Below, piece after piece: positions 8,689 to 17,667 of a stretch of 64,000 bases of DNA. Positions within the stretch are counted from its first letter, which is position 1; every line of letters starts with the position of its first letter. The translations under genes and the position numbers were made by a program. The notes below the pieces were generated by a model, which was given only the letters and a program-made list of their open reading frames with translations, did no database searches and had not been told where the DNA came from. Location: positions 1 to 64,000 of the forward strand of contig JAGHSA010000003.1 of the NCBI GenBank assembly GCA_018066125.1, in the 5' to 3' direction. Source of the stretch: Candidatus Cryptobacteroides onthequi (lineage in GTDB: Bacteria; Bacteroidota; Bacteroidia; Bacteroidales; UBA932).

Positions 8689-10026
8689 ATGTCTTCGAGA
8701 AGAGATTTCATCAAGACCTCAGTTGCAGTTGCAGCAGGGCTGAGTCTGGCACCGGCGGGACTGGATGCCAGATCCGGCAGGAATTCACGCGGGAAATGCA
8801 GGGAAGGCGGCAGCGCCGACATCATAATAGCCGGCGGCGGTCCTGCGGGCATAGCTGCGGCCGTCACTGCCGCAAGAATGGGCAGGAAGGTGCGTCTTTT
8901 CGAGATGCACGGTGCTCTCGGCGGCATGTGGACAAACGCCCTGATGACCTGCCTCATAGATTTCGGCAAGGGTGACATCGCCAAGGAGATATCCAGAAGG
9001 CTGGAGGAGCTCGGCGCCCGCGTCCCGAGACGGGGCAGGATGCTTGAGAGCAACTACATCTTCGAACCGGAATACATGAAGTACGTCTGCGAGCAGATGT
9101 GCGTGGAGGCAGGTGTGGAATTCCTTCTTCACTGCCGGGTAGTGGATGTCGAAATGGATGCATCCGGCAGGAGGATCAAGGCCGTATATACCGAATCGAA
9201 AAGTGGGAGACAGCGCTGGACGGCCAAGGCCTACATCGATGCCACCGGAGACGGAGATCTCTGCGAAAGGGCCGGATGCGGCTTCGACTTCGGCGGAGAG
9301 AACCCAGGCGACAACGACCAGCCCGCAACCATGATGGCCATCGTCAAGGTCGACGACGACACCAAGATAGCGGACTGCATCGCCAACGACCCTGTATCTT
9401 TCGGAGGAAAGGACAAGACTGATTTCTACGCCGGAAAGGCCAGGCTCAAGGCTGTGGCTCAGAAGGCCGGATACGATGCCACATATACATTCCTCACAAG
9501 GCTCCACAAGAACCTCCTTTCCCTTTCTGTCACCCATGAGTTCGGGCTCCCTGTCGATGACGTGGAGGCCATCACCAAGGCGACAGTGAGGTCAAGGCAG
9601 GAAATATTCAAGTTCACACAGGCGCTTGCCAGGAATGGCGGCGATGGATGGGAGAGCCTGCGGGTAGTGGCTACCGCCGAACAGATCGGCCACAGGGCAG
9701 CAAGACGCGTGCATGGGAAATACACCATCACCAATCATGACATAGAGACCGGAGCAAGGTTTGAAGACGCTGTCGCGACGAGCAATTTCGGCGTAGATGT
9801 CCATGCCACCACCAAGGATATAAAAGGATTCAGTCAGCCTCACAGACAGAAGAGCAAGCCGTTCCAGATTCCGTTCCGTTCATGCGAAAGTGCCGATGTG
9901 GACAACCTCTACATGATAGGAAGGTGCATCTCCGGAGGGTTCTATCCCATGTCAAGCTACCGCGTGACCGGCACCGCAGTGGAGATGGGCGAGAACGTCG
10001 GACGCATCATCAGCGAGAGGATTTAA
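8689..10026 (+). CDS. FAD-dependent oxidoreductase with a twin-arginine signal
   Basis: A 445-residue flavoprotein of the FAD_oxidored (PF12831) type. The N-terminus reads MSSRRDFIKTSVAVAAGLSL, a twin-arginine leader followed by a hydrophobic stretch, so export of the folded, cofactor-loaded enzyme by the Tat system is predicted. After it comes the dinucleotide-binding motif IIIAGGGPAGIAAAV (about residues 44-58), then GALGGMW and, near the C-terminus, the second FAD-contact region (MIGRCISGG). Family members oxidise diverse small molecules, including sugars, but no substrate can be assigned. It is followed 15 bases later by a GH43 gene that has its own -7 box. The start at 8689 is set by the Tat motif and the promoter box. 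Confidence 0.85.
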   Translation: MSSRRDFIKTSVAVAAGLSLAPAGLDARSGRNSRGKCREGGSADIIIAGGGPAGIAAAVTAARMGRKVRLFEMHGALGGMWTNALMTCLIDFGKGDIAKEISRRLEELGARVPRRGRMLESNYIFEPEYMKYVCEQMCVEAGVEFLLHCRVVDVEMDASGRRIKAVYTESKSGRQRWTAKAYIDATGDGDLCERAGCGFDFGGENPGDNDQPATMMAIVKVDDDTKIADCIANDPVSFGGKDKTDFYAGKARLKAVAQKAGYDATYTFLTRLHKNLLSLSVTHEFGLPVDDVEAITKATVRSRQEIFKFTQALARNGGDGWESLRVVATAEQIGHRAARRVHGKYTITNHDIETGARFEDAVATSNFGVDVHATTKDIKGFSQPHRQKSKPFQIPFRSCESADVDNLYMIGRCISGGFYPMSSYRVTGTAVEMGENVGRIISERI

Positions 10027-10034
10027 TATCTTTG
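10027..10034 (+). promoter_or_regulatory. -7 box upstream of the GH43 gene
   Basis: TATCTTTG overlaps the end of the preceding gene region and lies 7 bases before the ATG at 10042, so any transcript starting here would be nearly leaderless. Confidence 0.35.
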
Positions 10035-10041
10035 CATCATC

Positions 10042-11073
10042 ATGAAAAAACACATCTGGATTGCAGCGGCGATTGCAGCCGCAGTCATTGCAGTCTTTCT
10101 CTCCGCAAAAGGAGGGAAGGACGTATCAGTTCCATTCAGCAACCCCGTGATCGCGGAAGACTGCCCGGATCCGACCATCTGGGAGGAGGACGGGACATTC
10201 TATCTGATGAGCACAGGTGCCAGGAGAATCATGTGCAGCAAGAATCTGGTCACCTGGGAAGTCGCTGCGGACAGAGCCATCGACGAACAATCATGGGATG
10301 CCGCCAAGGAACTGGGAAAGCAGTTTTGGGCACCGGATGTGACAAAGGTCGACGGGAAATGGATGCTGTATCTTACATGCTACAATGCAGCTGAAGATTC
10401 GAGGATAGCCGCCTTCACATCCGCCGGTCCTGCAGGGCCATTCTCACTGGTGGGAGTCTTGACCGACAGCAGGGATACCGGAATCCTGGACACAATCGAC
10501 CCGGAAGTGGTCACCGACCCCAAGAGCGGAAGGACATGGCTGTTCTTCGGCAGTATAGGCAGGGTCCACAGAGTGGAGCTGAACCGTGCAGGCACGGCCC
10601 TGAAGGATCCGGGCAATCCGGTTTACACGCATGTGGCGGGCGTATTGGCAGAAGACAATCCTGAGAGGGACAAGGTGTTCGAGGGCACATACCTCCACTG
10701 GCATAAAGGCTACTGGTATCTGTTTGCCAGCGGCGGCCACTACTGGAACCACACCTACCGTATCGTGGCCGGAAGGAGCAGGACTCTTGACGGAGTCTTT
10801 TTGGACGAAGACGGAAAGCCGATGACGGAAGGCTTTGCCACCACCATACTCTCGAGCGAGGAAGGCGACCGGTTCTACGGCCCCGGACACAACGGCGAGA
10901 TATTCAGAGACAGGAAAGGCAACGAGTACATGCTCTACCACTGCCACAACACCGACAACGAGAGATCGTCGGTGCGCAACACCCTTCTCCAGCGCATAAA
11001 CTGGCGCAAGGACGGTTGGCCATGCTTCGAAGGCGGAAAGCCTGTACAGGAAGACATGACCCCACGGTTCTGA
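10042..11073 (+). CDS. Glycoside hydrolase family 43 (arabinofuranosidase/xylosidase type)
   Basis: A 343-residue five-bladed propeller enzyme with an N-terminal hydrophobic segment (residues 5-22) that acts as a signal peptide or membrane anchor. Conserved GH43 features are the catalytic-base motif CPDPTIW near residue 45, the pKa-modulating Asp region LDTIDPEVV near 150, and the general-acid region VFEGTYLHW near 210. Family 43 enzymes remove arabinose, xylose or galactose residues from plant polysaccharides; the exact specificity cannot be read. It converges tail to tail with the GH30 gene, 10 bases apart. Confidence 0.85.
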   Translation: MKKHIWIAAAIAAAVIAVFLSAKGGKDVSVPFSNPVIAEDCPDPTIWEEDGTFYLMSTGARRIMCSKNLVTWEVAADRAIDEQSWDAAKELGKQFWAPDVTKVDGKWMLYLTCYNAAEDSRIAAFTSAGPAGPFSLVGVLTDSRDTGILDTIDPEVVTDPKSGRTWLFFGSIGRVHRVELNRAGTALKDPGNPVYTHVAGVLAEDNPERDKVFEGTYLHWHKGYWYLFASGGHYWNHTYRIVAGRSRTLDGVFLDEDGKPMTEGFATTILSSEEGDRFYGPGHNGEIFRDRKGNEYMLYHCHNTDNERSSVRNTLLQRINWRKDGWPCFEGGKPVQEDMTPRF

Positions 11074-11083
11074 CGCCGGAATC

Positions 11084-12478
11084 TTATTTCAGCACGAGGG
11101 TATTGAATGAGAGTGGCTGGAGTCTGACGGTCTGGCTTTTCGAGCCAAGGCAGAGAGTGATGTCCTGAGGCTCCTCTGTCTCATTTGAAGTGATGAAGAC
11201 GATGCTCTTGTCCGGATTCTGGAAAGCAAGTGCATTGTCGTAATCAAGCCTGATCCGCTTGGCTCCCGGCACCACATAGTGGCTGGCATGCTTGAGAAGA
11301 TAGTACTCGATGGTGAACTCGCTGGTCCTGTCATCTTCATTGACAACGACAAGTGAATTCTGCCTCCAGTTCCAGTGGCTGAGGCCGTTCTTGATGAGGG
11401 AGATGTTCCAGTAGTCGTAGATCTGGACACCATTGCCGAGATAATGCTTCATGAGCTCCCAGCTGTGGCATGCACCGGACCAGTCATTGCGTCCGTTGCC
11501 ACACTCCTGCTCGCTCATCACGAGGGTCGCCTCGGGATATTTCTGACGTGCAGCAGGCAACGCTGCACGGCCAGCCCACTGGAATGCGAGACCCTTGACA
11601 TACTTTCCGGATTCCGGATTTGTCATGATGGTATCGATAGCCTCAGGCTTCGGTCTCTCCCATGTACCGAAGAAGACATCCACTCCCCTTTTCTCCATCT
11701 CCGGCCCGAGGTGGCTGATGAAGCGTGAAAGACCTTTCGCTGTCCAGCAGCAGCTTGGGAAATTCTGGGCAGAGTTTGGCTCATTCTGAGGCATGACCAT
11801 GGAGACATCCACGCCCTGCTCTCTGTAGGCATCTATATACTTGCCGAAATAGCGTGCGTATGCATCGAAATAGCTGTCCTCCTGGATGAACATATCCTGA
11901 CCCTCATAGCCGCGCCTCTCTTCAGGAAGGTCGTTGACGGTGTCAGGCTTCATGGCATAGTGCTTATTGTATTTCATCCATGAAGGTGGGCACCATGGAG
12001 AAGCCCATATCATCAGCTGAGGGTTGCGTGCAAGGGCCTCCTTTATGAGAGGAAGAAGAGTGGCCTTGTCCCTGTCGATACTGAAATCACGGAGTTCGAA
12101 GTCACCTTCTGTCTCATCGAAGGAATAGAAATCGATGCTGAAATCATTTGCGCCCACAGGAGTCCTGCAGATGGTGAAATTGGCTCCGGCACCAGGGACG
12201 AAGAGCTCGTCGAGAACAGCCTTGCGGTCCTGGTCTGAGAGGAGACTCAGAGACTGCCAGCCAAGTTCGCTGAAACTTACACCGAATCCCTTTATTGTCT
12301 GATCCGTATCAGCAGGGTCGATGTTCACCGTGACAGGAGCACTGTCCGGCATATCGCCGGCAATCTCCACCGTCTGCCACGGATTGTCGATTGTAGAAGA
12401 CACCCACTCTGTGACGGGTGATCTGTCAGAACAGGAAACAGCTGCCAGAGCGGCTGCAAAGAAAACTCTCAATTTCAT
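11084..12478 (-). CDS. Glycoside hydrolase family 30 lipoprotein
   Basis: A 464-residue enzyme beginning at the ATG at 12478, with the lipoprotein signal MKLRVFFAAALAAVSC. The fold is the GH30 (beta/alpha)8 barrel plus beta-sandwich: GFGVSFSELGWQSL near the start, the acid/base Glu in MPQNEPNSAQNFPSC, and the nucleophile Glu in VMSEQECGNGRNDW. The C-terminal 90 residues form the beta domain. Family members cleave beta-glucosyl, beta-1,6-glucan, fucosyl or xylan linkages; the NEP plus SEQECG arrangement is closest to the glucosylceramidase/beta-1,6-glucanase side, but this is tentative. A TAACTTTG box lies 22 bases upstream on the minus strand. Confidence 0.87.
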   Translation of the reverse strand: MKLRVFFAAALAAVSCSDRSPVTEWVSSTIDNPWQTVEIAGDMPDSAPVTVNIDPADTDQTIKGFGVSFSELGWQSLSLLSDQDRKAVLDELFVPGAGANFTICRTPVGANDFSIDFYSFDETEGDFELRDFSIDRDKATLLPLIKEALARNPQLMIWASPWCPPSWMKYNKHYAMKPDTVNDLPEERRGYEGQDMFIQEDSYFDAYARYFGKYIDAYREQGVDVSMVMPQNEPNSAQNFPSCCWTAKGLSRFISHLGPEMEKRGVDVFFGTWERPKPEAIDTIMTNPESGKYVKGLAFQWAGRAALPAARQKYPEATLVMSEQECGNGRNDWSGACHSWELMKHYLGNGVQIYDYWNISLIKNGLSHWNWRQNSLVVVNEDDRTSEFTIEYYLLKHASHYVVPGAKRIRLDYDNALAFQNPDKSIVFITSNETEEPQDITLCLGSKSQTVRLQPLSFNTLVLK

Positions 12479-12499
12479 ATGTAGATCCGTTTTGGACGA

Positions 12500-12507
12500 C
12501 AAAGTTA
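12500..12507 (-). promoter_or_regulatory. -7 box of the GH30 gene
   Basis: Minus-strand TAACTTTG (12507-12500) fits TAnnTTTG, with the ATG at 12478. Confidence 0.45.
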
Positions 12508-12546
12508 CGGAAAAGAAACAGGTAAATGGTGACGAAAAGACAAAAC

Positions 12547-14034
12547 CTACTGACGCACCAGAGGACAGATCGGATCACCTATATCGAAGATGAGCGACTC
12601 CGTACTGCCATTGCGCACCTTGAAAGTAAGGTCGAAATGCCCTGCTCCGTCGACATGGAATGAGAATGTGTCGCCGGACTTGTGTTTCAGCACGCTGTCT
12701 ACCTTTTTCAGGCTGAAATGGAGTGCGCCGTCCTTCAAAGTGACGACAGCATCACCGAACTGCGCCTGGCTGTACGTGCCGGCATATTCTCCGAGAGGGA
12801 GCGATGCAGGAACCGGCTCACCCTGCTCCTTTCCGGAAGACTTCTTTCTCTTTCCATCTTTATACTTCTCAAGATTCTCGTGCGCATAGTCGGGGCCGTC
12901 CACGCCCATGTACATGTCGATGAGTCTATAGGCAAGACCCTCCTGCATGGAGGAAGTCGTTCCGTTGTTTGTCAGCACCGCAATGCCGAGATTCATCTCA
13001 GGCACAAGACCAACTATGGAAGTGTACCCATATGCAAGGCCGGTGTGGCGTATGTAGCGGCACTTTGAGTTCTGTTCCACTCCCCATCCCTGTCCATAGG
13101 TGCGTATCAGGCTGTCAGAGAAGGCCGCGACAGTCTGAGGCTTGAAGAGATAGTCATGATTGGGGCGCGTGATGAGAGTGTCACCCTCGAACACGCCGTG
13201 TCCAAGGTGCATCTTGAGCCAGTTTGCCATATCCGACGCAGTGGACATCACAAACGCAGCAGGTGCCACGGCACTCATCCATGTGAACGCATCGTCCCTG
13301 TCATCGCGCGGCTCCAGCCACATGCGGTCCTCATCCGGATTGTAGTGGACCCTGTACCCGTACGCCAGGTCCGGGGATGTCCTGTATGCCTTGGCACCAG
13401 TAGTGGAATGGATCATGCCCAGCGGCTTGAAGACGCGCTCTGCCATGGCGTCATCCCAGCTCATGCCCGTGTACTTTTCGATAATCTTGGCAGAGACGGT
13501 GTACATTTCATTGTTGTATGCATACTTTGTGCGGAAGTCATAGCTCGGCCTGATGGCTGCAAACAGCTTGTACAGTTCATCTCTGTCGTATCCGAAGAAC
13601 GGGAGATCATCCATGGCATACTCCTTCCACCCGTTGTGATGGGCATTGACCTCCCCCACCATCATGTGATAGGTGACCCACGGGTCGTTCATCCTGAAAT
13701 CCGGAAGATGCCTGATGACGGGATCGCCCCAGTCCACATCATAGTCATCGATGACGGTGGCAAGCAGTGCTCCTGTGAAAGCCTTGGTGGTGGATGCCAG
13801 CACAAACTGCGTGTTCTCAGGATCCACCGGCTTGCCGCTGCCGTCTGCCCTGGTCATTCCGAACCCCTTCAGATATACGACTTCGCCATCCTTGACCACA
13901 ACTACAGACATGCCGGGCAGGCCCCATTCTTCAAATGTCTTCTGACAATAAGCATCAAATCTCTCCGGAACGGTCTGGGAAAATGCGTTGATGCCGATGA
14001 CGGCAGACAGCAACGCAAAAACAATCTTTTTCAT
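12547..14034 (-). CDS. Exported serine hydrolase, class C beta-lactamase/DD-peptidase family
   Basis: A 495-residue protein with a signal peptide (MKKIVFALLSAVIGINAFSQ). The penicillin-binding-protein-like fold is marked by the nucleophile motif STTK (in FVLASTTKAFTG), the second motif YNN (YAYNNEMY), and the HTG motif (IRHTGLAYGY) replacing KTG. A C-terminal extension of about 100 residues resembles DUF3471, often found on such esterase-like members. The physiological substrate may be a peptidoglycan fragment, ester or D-amino peptide; resistance to antibiotics should not be inferred from the family alone. Confidence 0.85.
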   Translation of the reverse strand: MKKIVFALLSAVIGINAFSQTVPERFDAYCQKTFEEWGLPGMSVVVVKDGEVVYLKGFGMTRADGSGKPVDPENTQFVLASTTKAFTGALLATVIDDYDVDWGDPVIRHLPDFRMNDPWVTYHMMVGEVNAHHNGWKEYAMDDLPFFGYDRDELYKLFAAIRPSYDFRTKYAYNNEMYTVSAKIIEKYTGMSWDDAMAERVFKPLGMIHSTTGAKAYRTSPDLAYGYRVHYNPDEDRMWLEPRDDRDDAFTWMSAVAPAAFVMSTASDMANWLKMHLGHGVFEGDTLITRPNHDYLFKPQTVAAFSDSLIRTYGQGWGVEQNSKCRYIRHTGLAYGYTSIVGLVPEMNLGIAVLTNNGTTSSMQEGLAYRLIDMYMGVDGPDYAHENLEKYKDGKRKKSSGKEQGEPVPASLPLGEYAGTYSQAQFGDAVVTLKDGALHFSLKKVDSVLKHKSGDTFSFHVDGAGHFDLTFKVRNGSTESLIFDIGDPICPLVRQ

Positions 14035-14190
14035 GGTCCAAATATAATAAAAATACGCAGGTCCCGAAATTCATGCAGGTTAATCGATTTTTCGGTGAAA
14101 TATTTTAAAATCTTTTTTAATAATTCATTGTCCTAACAGAAAATATCCGTACTTTTATAATTAATTGTTAATTTGGGTTAGTTTGGCATC

Positions 14191-14436
14191 ATGAACAACT
14201 TAGCAAATGGAATCCAGCTTATGCTCATCGGCATGGTGACGGTATTCATCATACTCACCATCGTTATCTACGGGAGCAAACTGCTGATCACGATCATAAA
14301 CAGACTGGCTCCCGAGGAGCCGGAAAGCGCCAAGGGCAAAGAGGCTTCCGGAACTGTCCCGACAGCCATTCTTGAAGCCGCAGTGGCACAGATCACCGCC
14401 GGCACCGGCAAAATCATCAAAATTACAGAAATCTAG
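14191..14436 (+). CDS. oadG: Oxaloacetate decarboxylase gamma chain
   Basis: An 81-residue protein with one N-terminal transmembrane helix (about residues 8-30) and a short, charged cytoplasmic part, the usual size and layout of OadG. It holds the carboxyltransferase/biotin subunit on the membrane-bound decarboxylase. The gene is directly followed by oadA (10 bases) and then oadB, so the whole Na+ pump is encoded as one operon. The C-terminus lacks the histidine-rich zinc-binding tail of some OadG proteins. Confidence 0.85.
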   Translation: MNNLANGIQLMLIGMVTVFIILTIVIYGSKLLITIINRLAPEEPESAKGKEASGTVPTAILEAAVAQITAGTGKIIKITEI

Positions 14437-14446
14437 TTTTCCGAAA

Positions 14447-16282
14447 ATGAAGGAAGTCAAATTCAGCCTGGTATTCAGGGATATGTGGCAGAGTGCTGGA
14501 AAGTACCAGCCAAGAGTCGATCAGCTGGTGAAAGTCGCCCCGGCTATCATCAAGATGGGATGCTTCGACAGAGTCGAGACAAACGGCGGCGGATTTGAGC
14601 AGGTCAACCTGCTTTTCGGAGAAAACCCAAACACCGCAGTCAGAGAATGGACCAGGCCGTTCCACGAGGCAGGCATACAGACCCACATGCTCGACAGGGC
14701 ACTCAATGCCCTCAGGATGAGTCCATGTTCAAAGGATCTGAGAAAACTCTTCTACAAGGTAAAGAAGGCCCAGGGCACTGATATCACCAGGATATTCTGC
14801 GGTCTCAATGACGAGCGCAATGTCATCCCGTCGATAACCTACGCAAAGGAGGCCGGCATGATCGCCCAGGCAGCCATCTGTCTCACCTTCTCTCCACTCC
14901 ACACTGTAGATTACTACGTAGAGCTTGCCAAGAAGTTCATCGATGCGGGAGCAGATGAGATCTGCCTCAAGGACATGGCCGGCATCGGCCGCCCCGTATC
15001 ACTCGGAAAGATCGTGGCAGGCATCAAGGCATACAAGGACATCACTATCCAGTACCATTCGCATGCAGGCCCAGGTTTCTGCATGGCATCGATCCTGGAG
15101 GTCTGCAACGCAGGTTGCGACTATGTAGATGTGGGCATGTCCCCTCTCTCATGGGGAACAGGCCATGCCGATGTCATCGCCGTGCAGGAAATGCTCAAGG
15201 ACGCAGGATTCAAGGTGAAGGAGATCAACATGGAGGCATACATGGAAGTACGCACCCAGATACAGGAGATGTGCGATGACTTCCTCGGCTATTACATCCC
15301 GGAGCTCAACCATGTCAACAACTCCCTGCTCATCAAGCCGGGTCTCCCTGGAGGCATGATGGGATCGCTTATGACCGACCTTGAAGACAATCTCGCACAG
15401 CTCAACAAGTACAAGGCAAAGAACAATCAGCCGGCCCTCACCACAGATCAGCTTCTGATCAAGCTCTTCGACGAGGTCGCATATGTATGGCCAAAGGTAG
15501 GCTACCCTACTCTCGTCACACCTTTCTCACAGTATGTGAAGAATCTGGCCCTTATGAACGTGATTCAGATGGAAAAGGGAAAGGAGCGCTGGAGCATGAT
15601 CGGTGACAACATCTGGGACATGATACTCGGAAAGGCCGGGAAACTTCCTGGTCCAGTAGCTCCGGAACTGATCGAACTTGCCAAGTCACAGGGCAGGACA
15701 TTCCTCGAGAACGATCCACAGGACAACTATCCGGACTGTCTCGACGACTTCCGTTCCAAGATGAAGGCTCAGGGATGGGATCTCGGCGCAGACGAAGAGG
15801 AACTCTTCGAGTACGCGATGCATCCTACACAGTATGAGGCTTACAAGAGCGGCAAGGCGAAGGCAGACTTCGAAGCCGACCTGGCAAAGCGCAAGGCGGC
15901 AAAGAACGCCCCTGCAGCAGCTTCAATGCCATCTGTGATCACAGTCAATCTCGACGGCAAGACATACAGACTGGACGTCGCATACGGTGATGCCGCCCCT
16001 GCTGCATCGGCCGCTGCCCCTGCAGCTGCAGGCGCTGCAGGCGAAGGTGAGGATGTGGCTGCACCTCTCTCCGGAAAGTTCTATCTCACCAAGGAACCAG
16101 GAGAGAAAGCAAAGAAAGTCGGCGATGCGGTAAAACGAGGAGATGTCCTCTGCTACATCGAGGCGATGAAGATCAACAACGCCATCTGCGCTGATTTCGA
16201 CGGAGTCATCACAGCCATCTGCGCAGGCAACGGAGACACTATTGACGAGGATGACGTCATCCTCAAGATCGCAAGAAGCTAG
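14447..16282 (+). CDS. oadA: Biotin-dependent decarboxylase alpha subunit (oxaloacetate/pyruvate carboxylase B type)
   Basis: A 611-residue cytosolic subunit starting MKEVKFSLVFRDMWQSAGKY; the ATG at 14447 is chosen because upstream codons overlap oadG. Residues about 1-290 are the HMG-CoA-lyase-like carboxyltransferase barrel (with DETNGGG-type motif VETNGGGFEQ, metal ligands in HSHAGPG), followed by the conserved carboxylase domain to about 470. An Ala/Pro-rich linker (AAPAASAAAPAAAGAAG) leads to the C-terminal biotinyl domain with the biotin-accepting lysine in YIEAMKI. The usual consensus is EAMKM, so the residue after Lys is changed. The enzyme moves CO2 from oxaloacetate (or a similar beta-keto or malonyl substrate) to biotin. 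Confidence 0.9.
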   Translation: MKEVKFSLVFRDMWQSAGKYQPRVDQLVKVAPAIIKMGCFDRVETNGGGFEQVNLLFGENPNTAVREWTRPFHEAGIQTHMLDRALNALRMSPCSKDLRKLFYKVKKAQGTDITRIFCGLNDERNVIPSITYAKEAGMIAQAAICLTFSPLHTVDYYVELAKKFIDAGADEICLKDMAGIGRPVSLGKIVAGIKAYKDITIQYHSHAGPGFCMASILEVCNAGCDYVDVGMSPLSWGTGHADVIAVQEMLKDAGFKVKEINMEAYMEVRTQIQEMCDDFLGYYIPELNHVNNSLLIKPGLPGGMMGSLMTDLEDNLAQLNKYKAKNNQPALTTDQLLIKLFDEVAYVWPKVGYPTLVTPFSQYVKNLALMNVIQMEKGKERWSMIGDNIWDMILGKAGKLPGPVAPELIELAKSQGRTFLENDPQDNYPDCLDDFRSKMKAQGWDLGADEEELFEYAMHPTQYEAYKSGKAKADFEADLAKRKAAKNAPAAASMPSVITVNLDGKTYRLDVAYGDAAPAASAAAPAAAGAAGEGEDVAAPLSGKFYLTKEPGEKAKKVGDAVKRGDVLCYIEAMKINNAICADFDGVITAICAGNGDTIDEDDVILKIARS

Positions 16283-16287
16283 ATCAC

Positions 16288-17535
16288 ATGAACGGACTAT
16301 CAGATATTCTGCAGAAGCTTTTCGAGATGACTGCATTCAGCAGCATCGCCGATAACCCATCATTTCTCCTGATGTATCTCATCGCATTCGGGCTTCTGTA
16401 CCTTGGAATCGTCAAGAAATATGAGCCTCTGCTGCTGGTCCCGATCGCATTCGGAGTCCTCATAGCCAACTTCCCGGGCGGAGAGATGGGTGTCATCCAG
16501 GCGGATTCCGCAGGACTCGTGCCGATGCCTGACGGAAGCATGGAAAGCATCTGGGATATGCCGCTCCACAAGATCGCGCACGAATTCGGCATCATGAACT
16601 ACCTGTACTACGCGCTGATCAAGTCCGGACTCCTCCCACCTGTCATCTTCATGGGAGTCGGCGCCATGACTGACTTCGGTCCCATGCTCAGGAACCTCAA
16701 GCTCGCCATCTTCGGCGCAGCGGCTCAGTTCGGCATCTTTGCGGTGCTCATCGTCAGCCTCCTCCTCGGATTCACACCTCAGGAGGCAGGTTCTCTCGGC
16801 ATCATCGGTGGAGCCGACGGTCCTACCGCCATATTCACGACGATCAAGCTCGCCCCGCACCTCCTCGGACCTATCGCCATTGCGGCGTACAGCTATATGG
16901 CACTCGTGCCTGTCATCATCCCGCTGGTGGTGAAGGCTCTATGCAGCAAAAAAGAGCTGATGATCAACATGAAGGAGCAGGACAAGCTCTTCCCTGACAA
17001 GACCGAGATCAAGAATATGCGCGCGGTAAAGATCATCTTCCCTATCGCTGTAACCACCATCGTGGCACTCTTCGTACCGACCGCAGTGCCTCTGATCGGC
17101 ATGCTGATGTTCGGAAACCTCATCAAGGAAATCGGACCTGACACCAACCGTCTCTTCCAGACTGCCAGCAACGGTCTCATGAATGCAGCCACCATCTTCC
17201 TCGGCCTCTGTGTGGGTGCCACGATGACGGCGGAAGCCTTCCTCGATTTCCAGACACTCGGCATCGTGGTCGGTGGATTCTGTGCTTTCGCGCTCAGCAT
17301 CGCGAGCGGCATCTTCATGGTCAAGGTGTGGAACCTGTTTGCCAAGAAAAAGATCAACCCTCTCGTCGGTGCGACAGGTCTCTCTGCAGTCCCTATGGCA
17401 AGCCGCGTATGCAACGGCATCAGCACCAAGTACGATCCGAAGAACCACGTGCTGAACTACTGCATGGCATCGAACATCGCAGGCGTCATAGGCTCGGCTG
17501 TAGCAGCCGGTGTGCTGATTTCTTTCCTCGGATAG
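16288..17535 (+). CDS. oadB: Sodium-translocating decarboxylase beta subunit
   Basis: A 415-residue polytopic membrane protein of the OadB/MmdB/GcdB family, which decarboxylates carboxybiotin and pumps Na+ out of the cell. Diagnostic features are the GGADGPTAIFTT motif around residue 173, containing the key Asp of the Na+ site, and the conserved GAMTDFGP loop near 120. About ten hydrophobic helices are visible. It starts 5 bases after oadA and ends ahead of a strong terminator, closing the operon. In fermenting Bacteroidales this pump links decarboxylation to sodium-motive force. Confidence 0.92.
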   Translation: MNGLSDILQKLFEMTAFSSIADNPSFLLMYLIAFGLLYLGIVKKYEPLLLVPIAFGVLIANFPGGEMGVIQADSAGLVPMPDGSMESIWDMPLHKIAHEFGIMNYLYYALIKSGLLPPVIFMGVGAMTDFGPMLRNLKLAIFGAAAQFGIFAVLIVSLLLGFTPQEAGSLGIIGGADGPTAIFTTIKLAPHLLGPIAIAAYSYMALVPVIIPLVVKALCSKKELMINMKEQDKLFPDKTEIKNMRAVKIIFPIAVTTIVALFVPTAVPLIGMLMFGNLIKEIGPDTNRLFQTASNGLMNAATIFLGLCVGATMTAEAFLDFQTLGIVVGGFCAFALSIASGIFMVKVWNLFAKKKINPLVGATGLSAVPMASRVCNGISTKYDPKNHVLNYCMASNIAGVIGSAVAAGVLISFLG

Positions 17536-17569
17536 AGGAATATCATATCAATGTAAAAATGTCCTCATC

Positions 17570-17607
17570 GGCCGTCTGCTCATGCCAGAGAAGACGGCCT
17601 TTGGTTT
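17570..17607 (+). terminator. Rho-independent terminator after oadB
   Basis: GGCCGTCT (17570-17577) pairs with AGACGGCC (17592-17599), followed by a T-rich stretch (TTTGGTTT). It lies 34 bases after the oadB stop. Confidence 0.7.
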
Positions 17608-17635
17608 GAAAAGAGCAGGAATGGACGTATATTGC
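17605..17635 (+). promoter_or_regulatory. Probable promoter of the alpha-mannosidase gene
   Basis: TTTG (17605-17608), a 19-base spacer and TATATTGC (17628-17635) nearly match the Bacteroidetes consensus, 32 bases upstream of the ATG. It overlaps the T-tract of the preceding terminator. Confidence 0.45.
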
Positions 17636-17667
17636 AAAAACAATGAGCTGAAATAACACTATTCAAC

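Noticed and set aside
13156..14136. A 326-codon plus-strand ORF opposite the serine hydrolase gene
   Set aside because: The opposite strand has SxxK, YxN and HTG motifs plus a signal peptide; the plus product has no family features.
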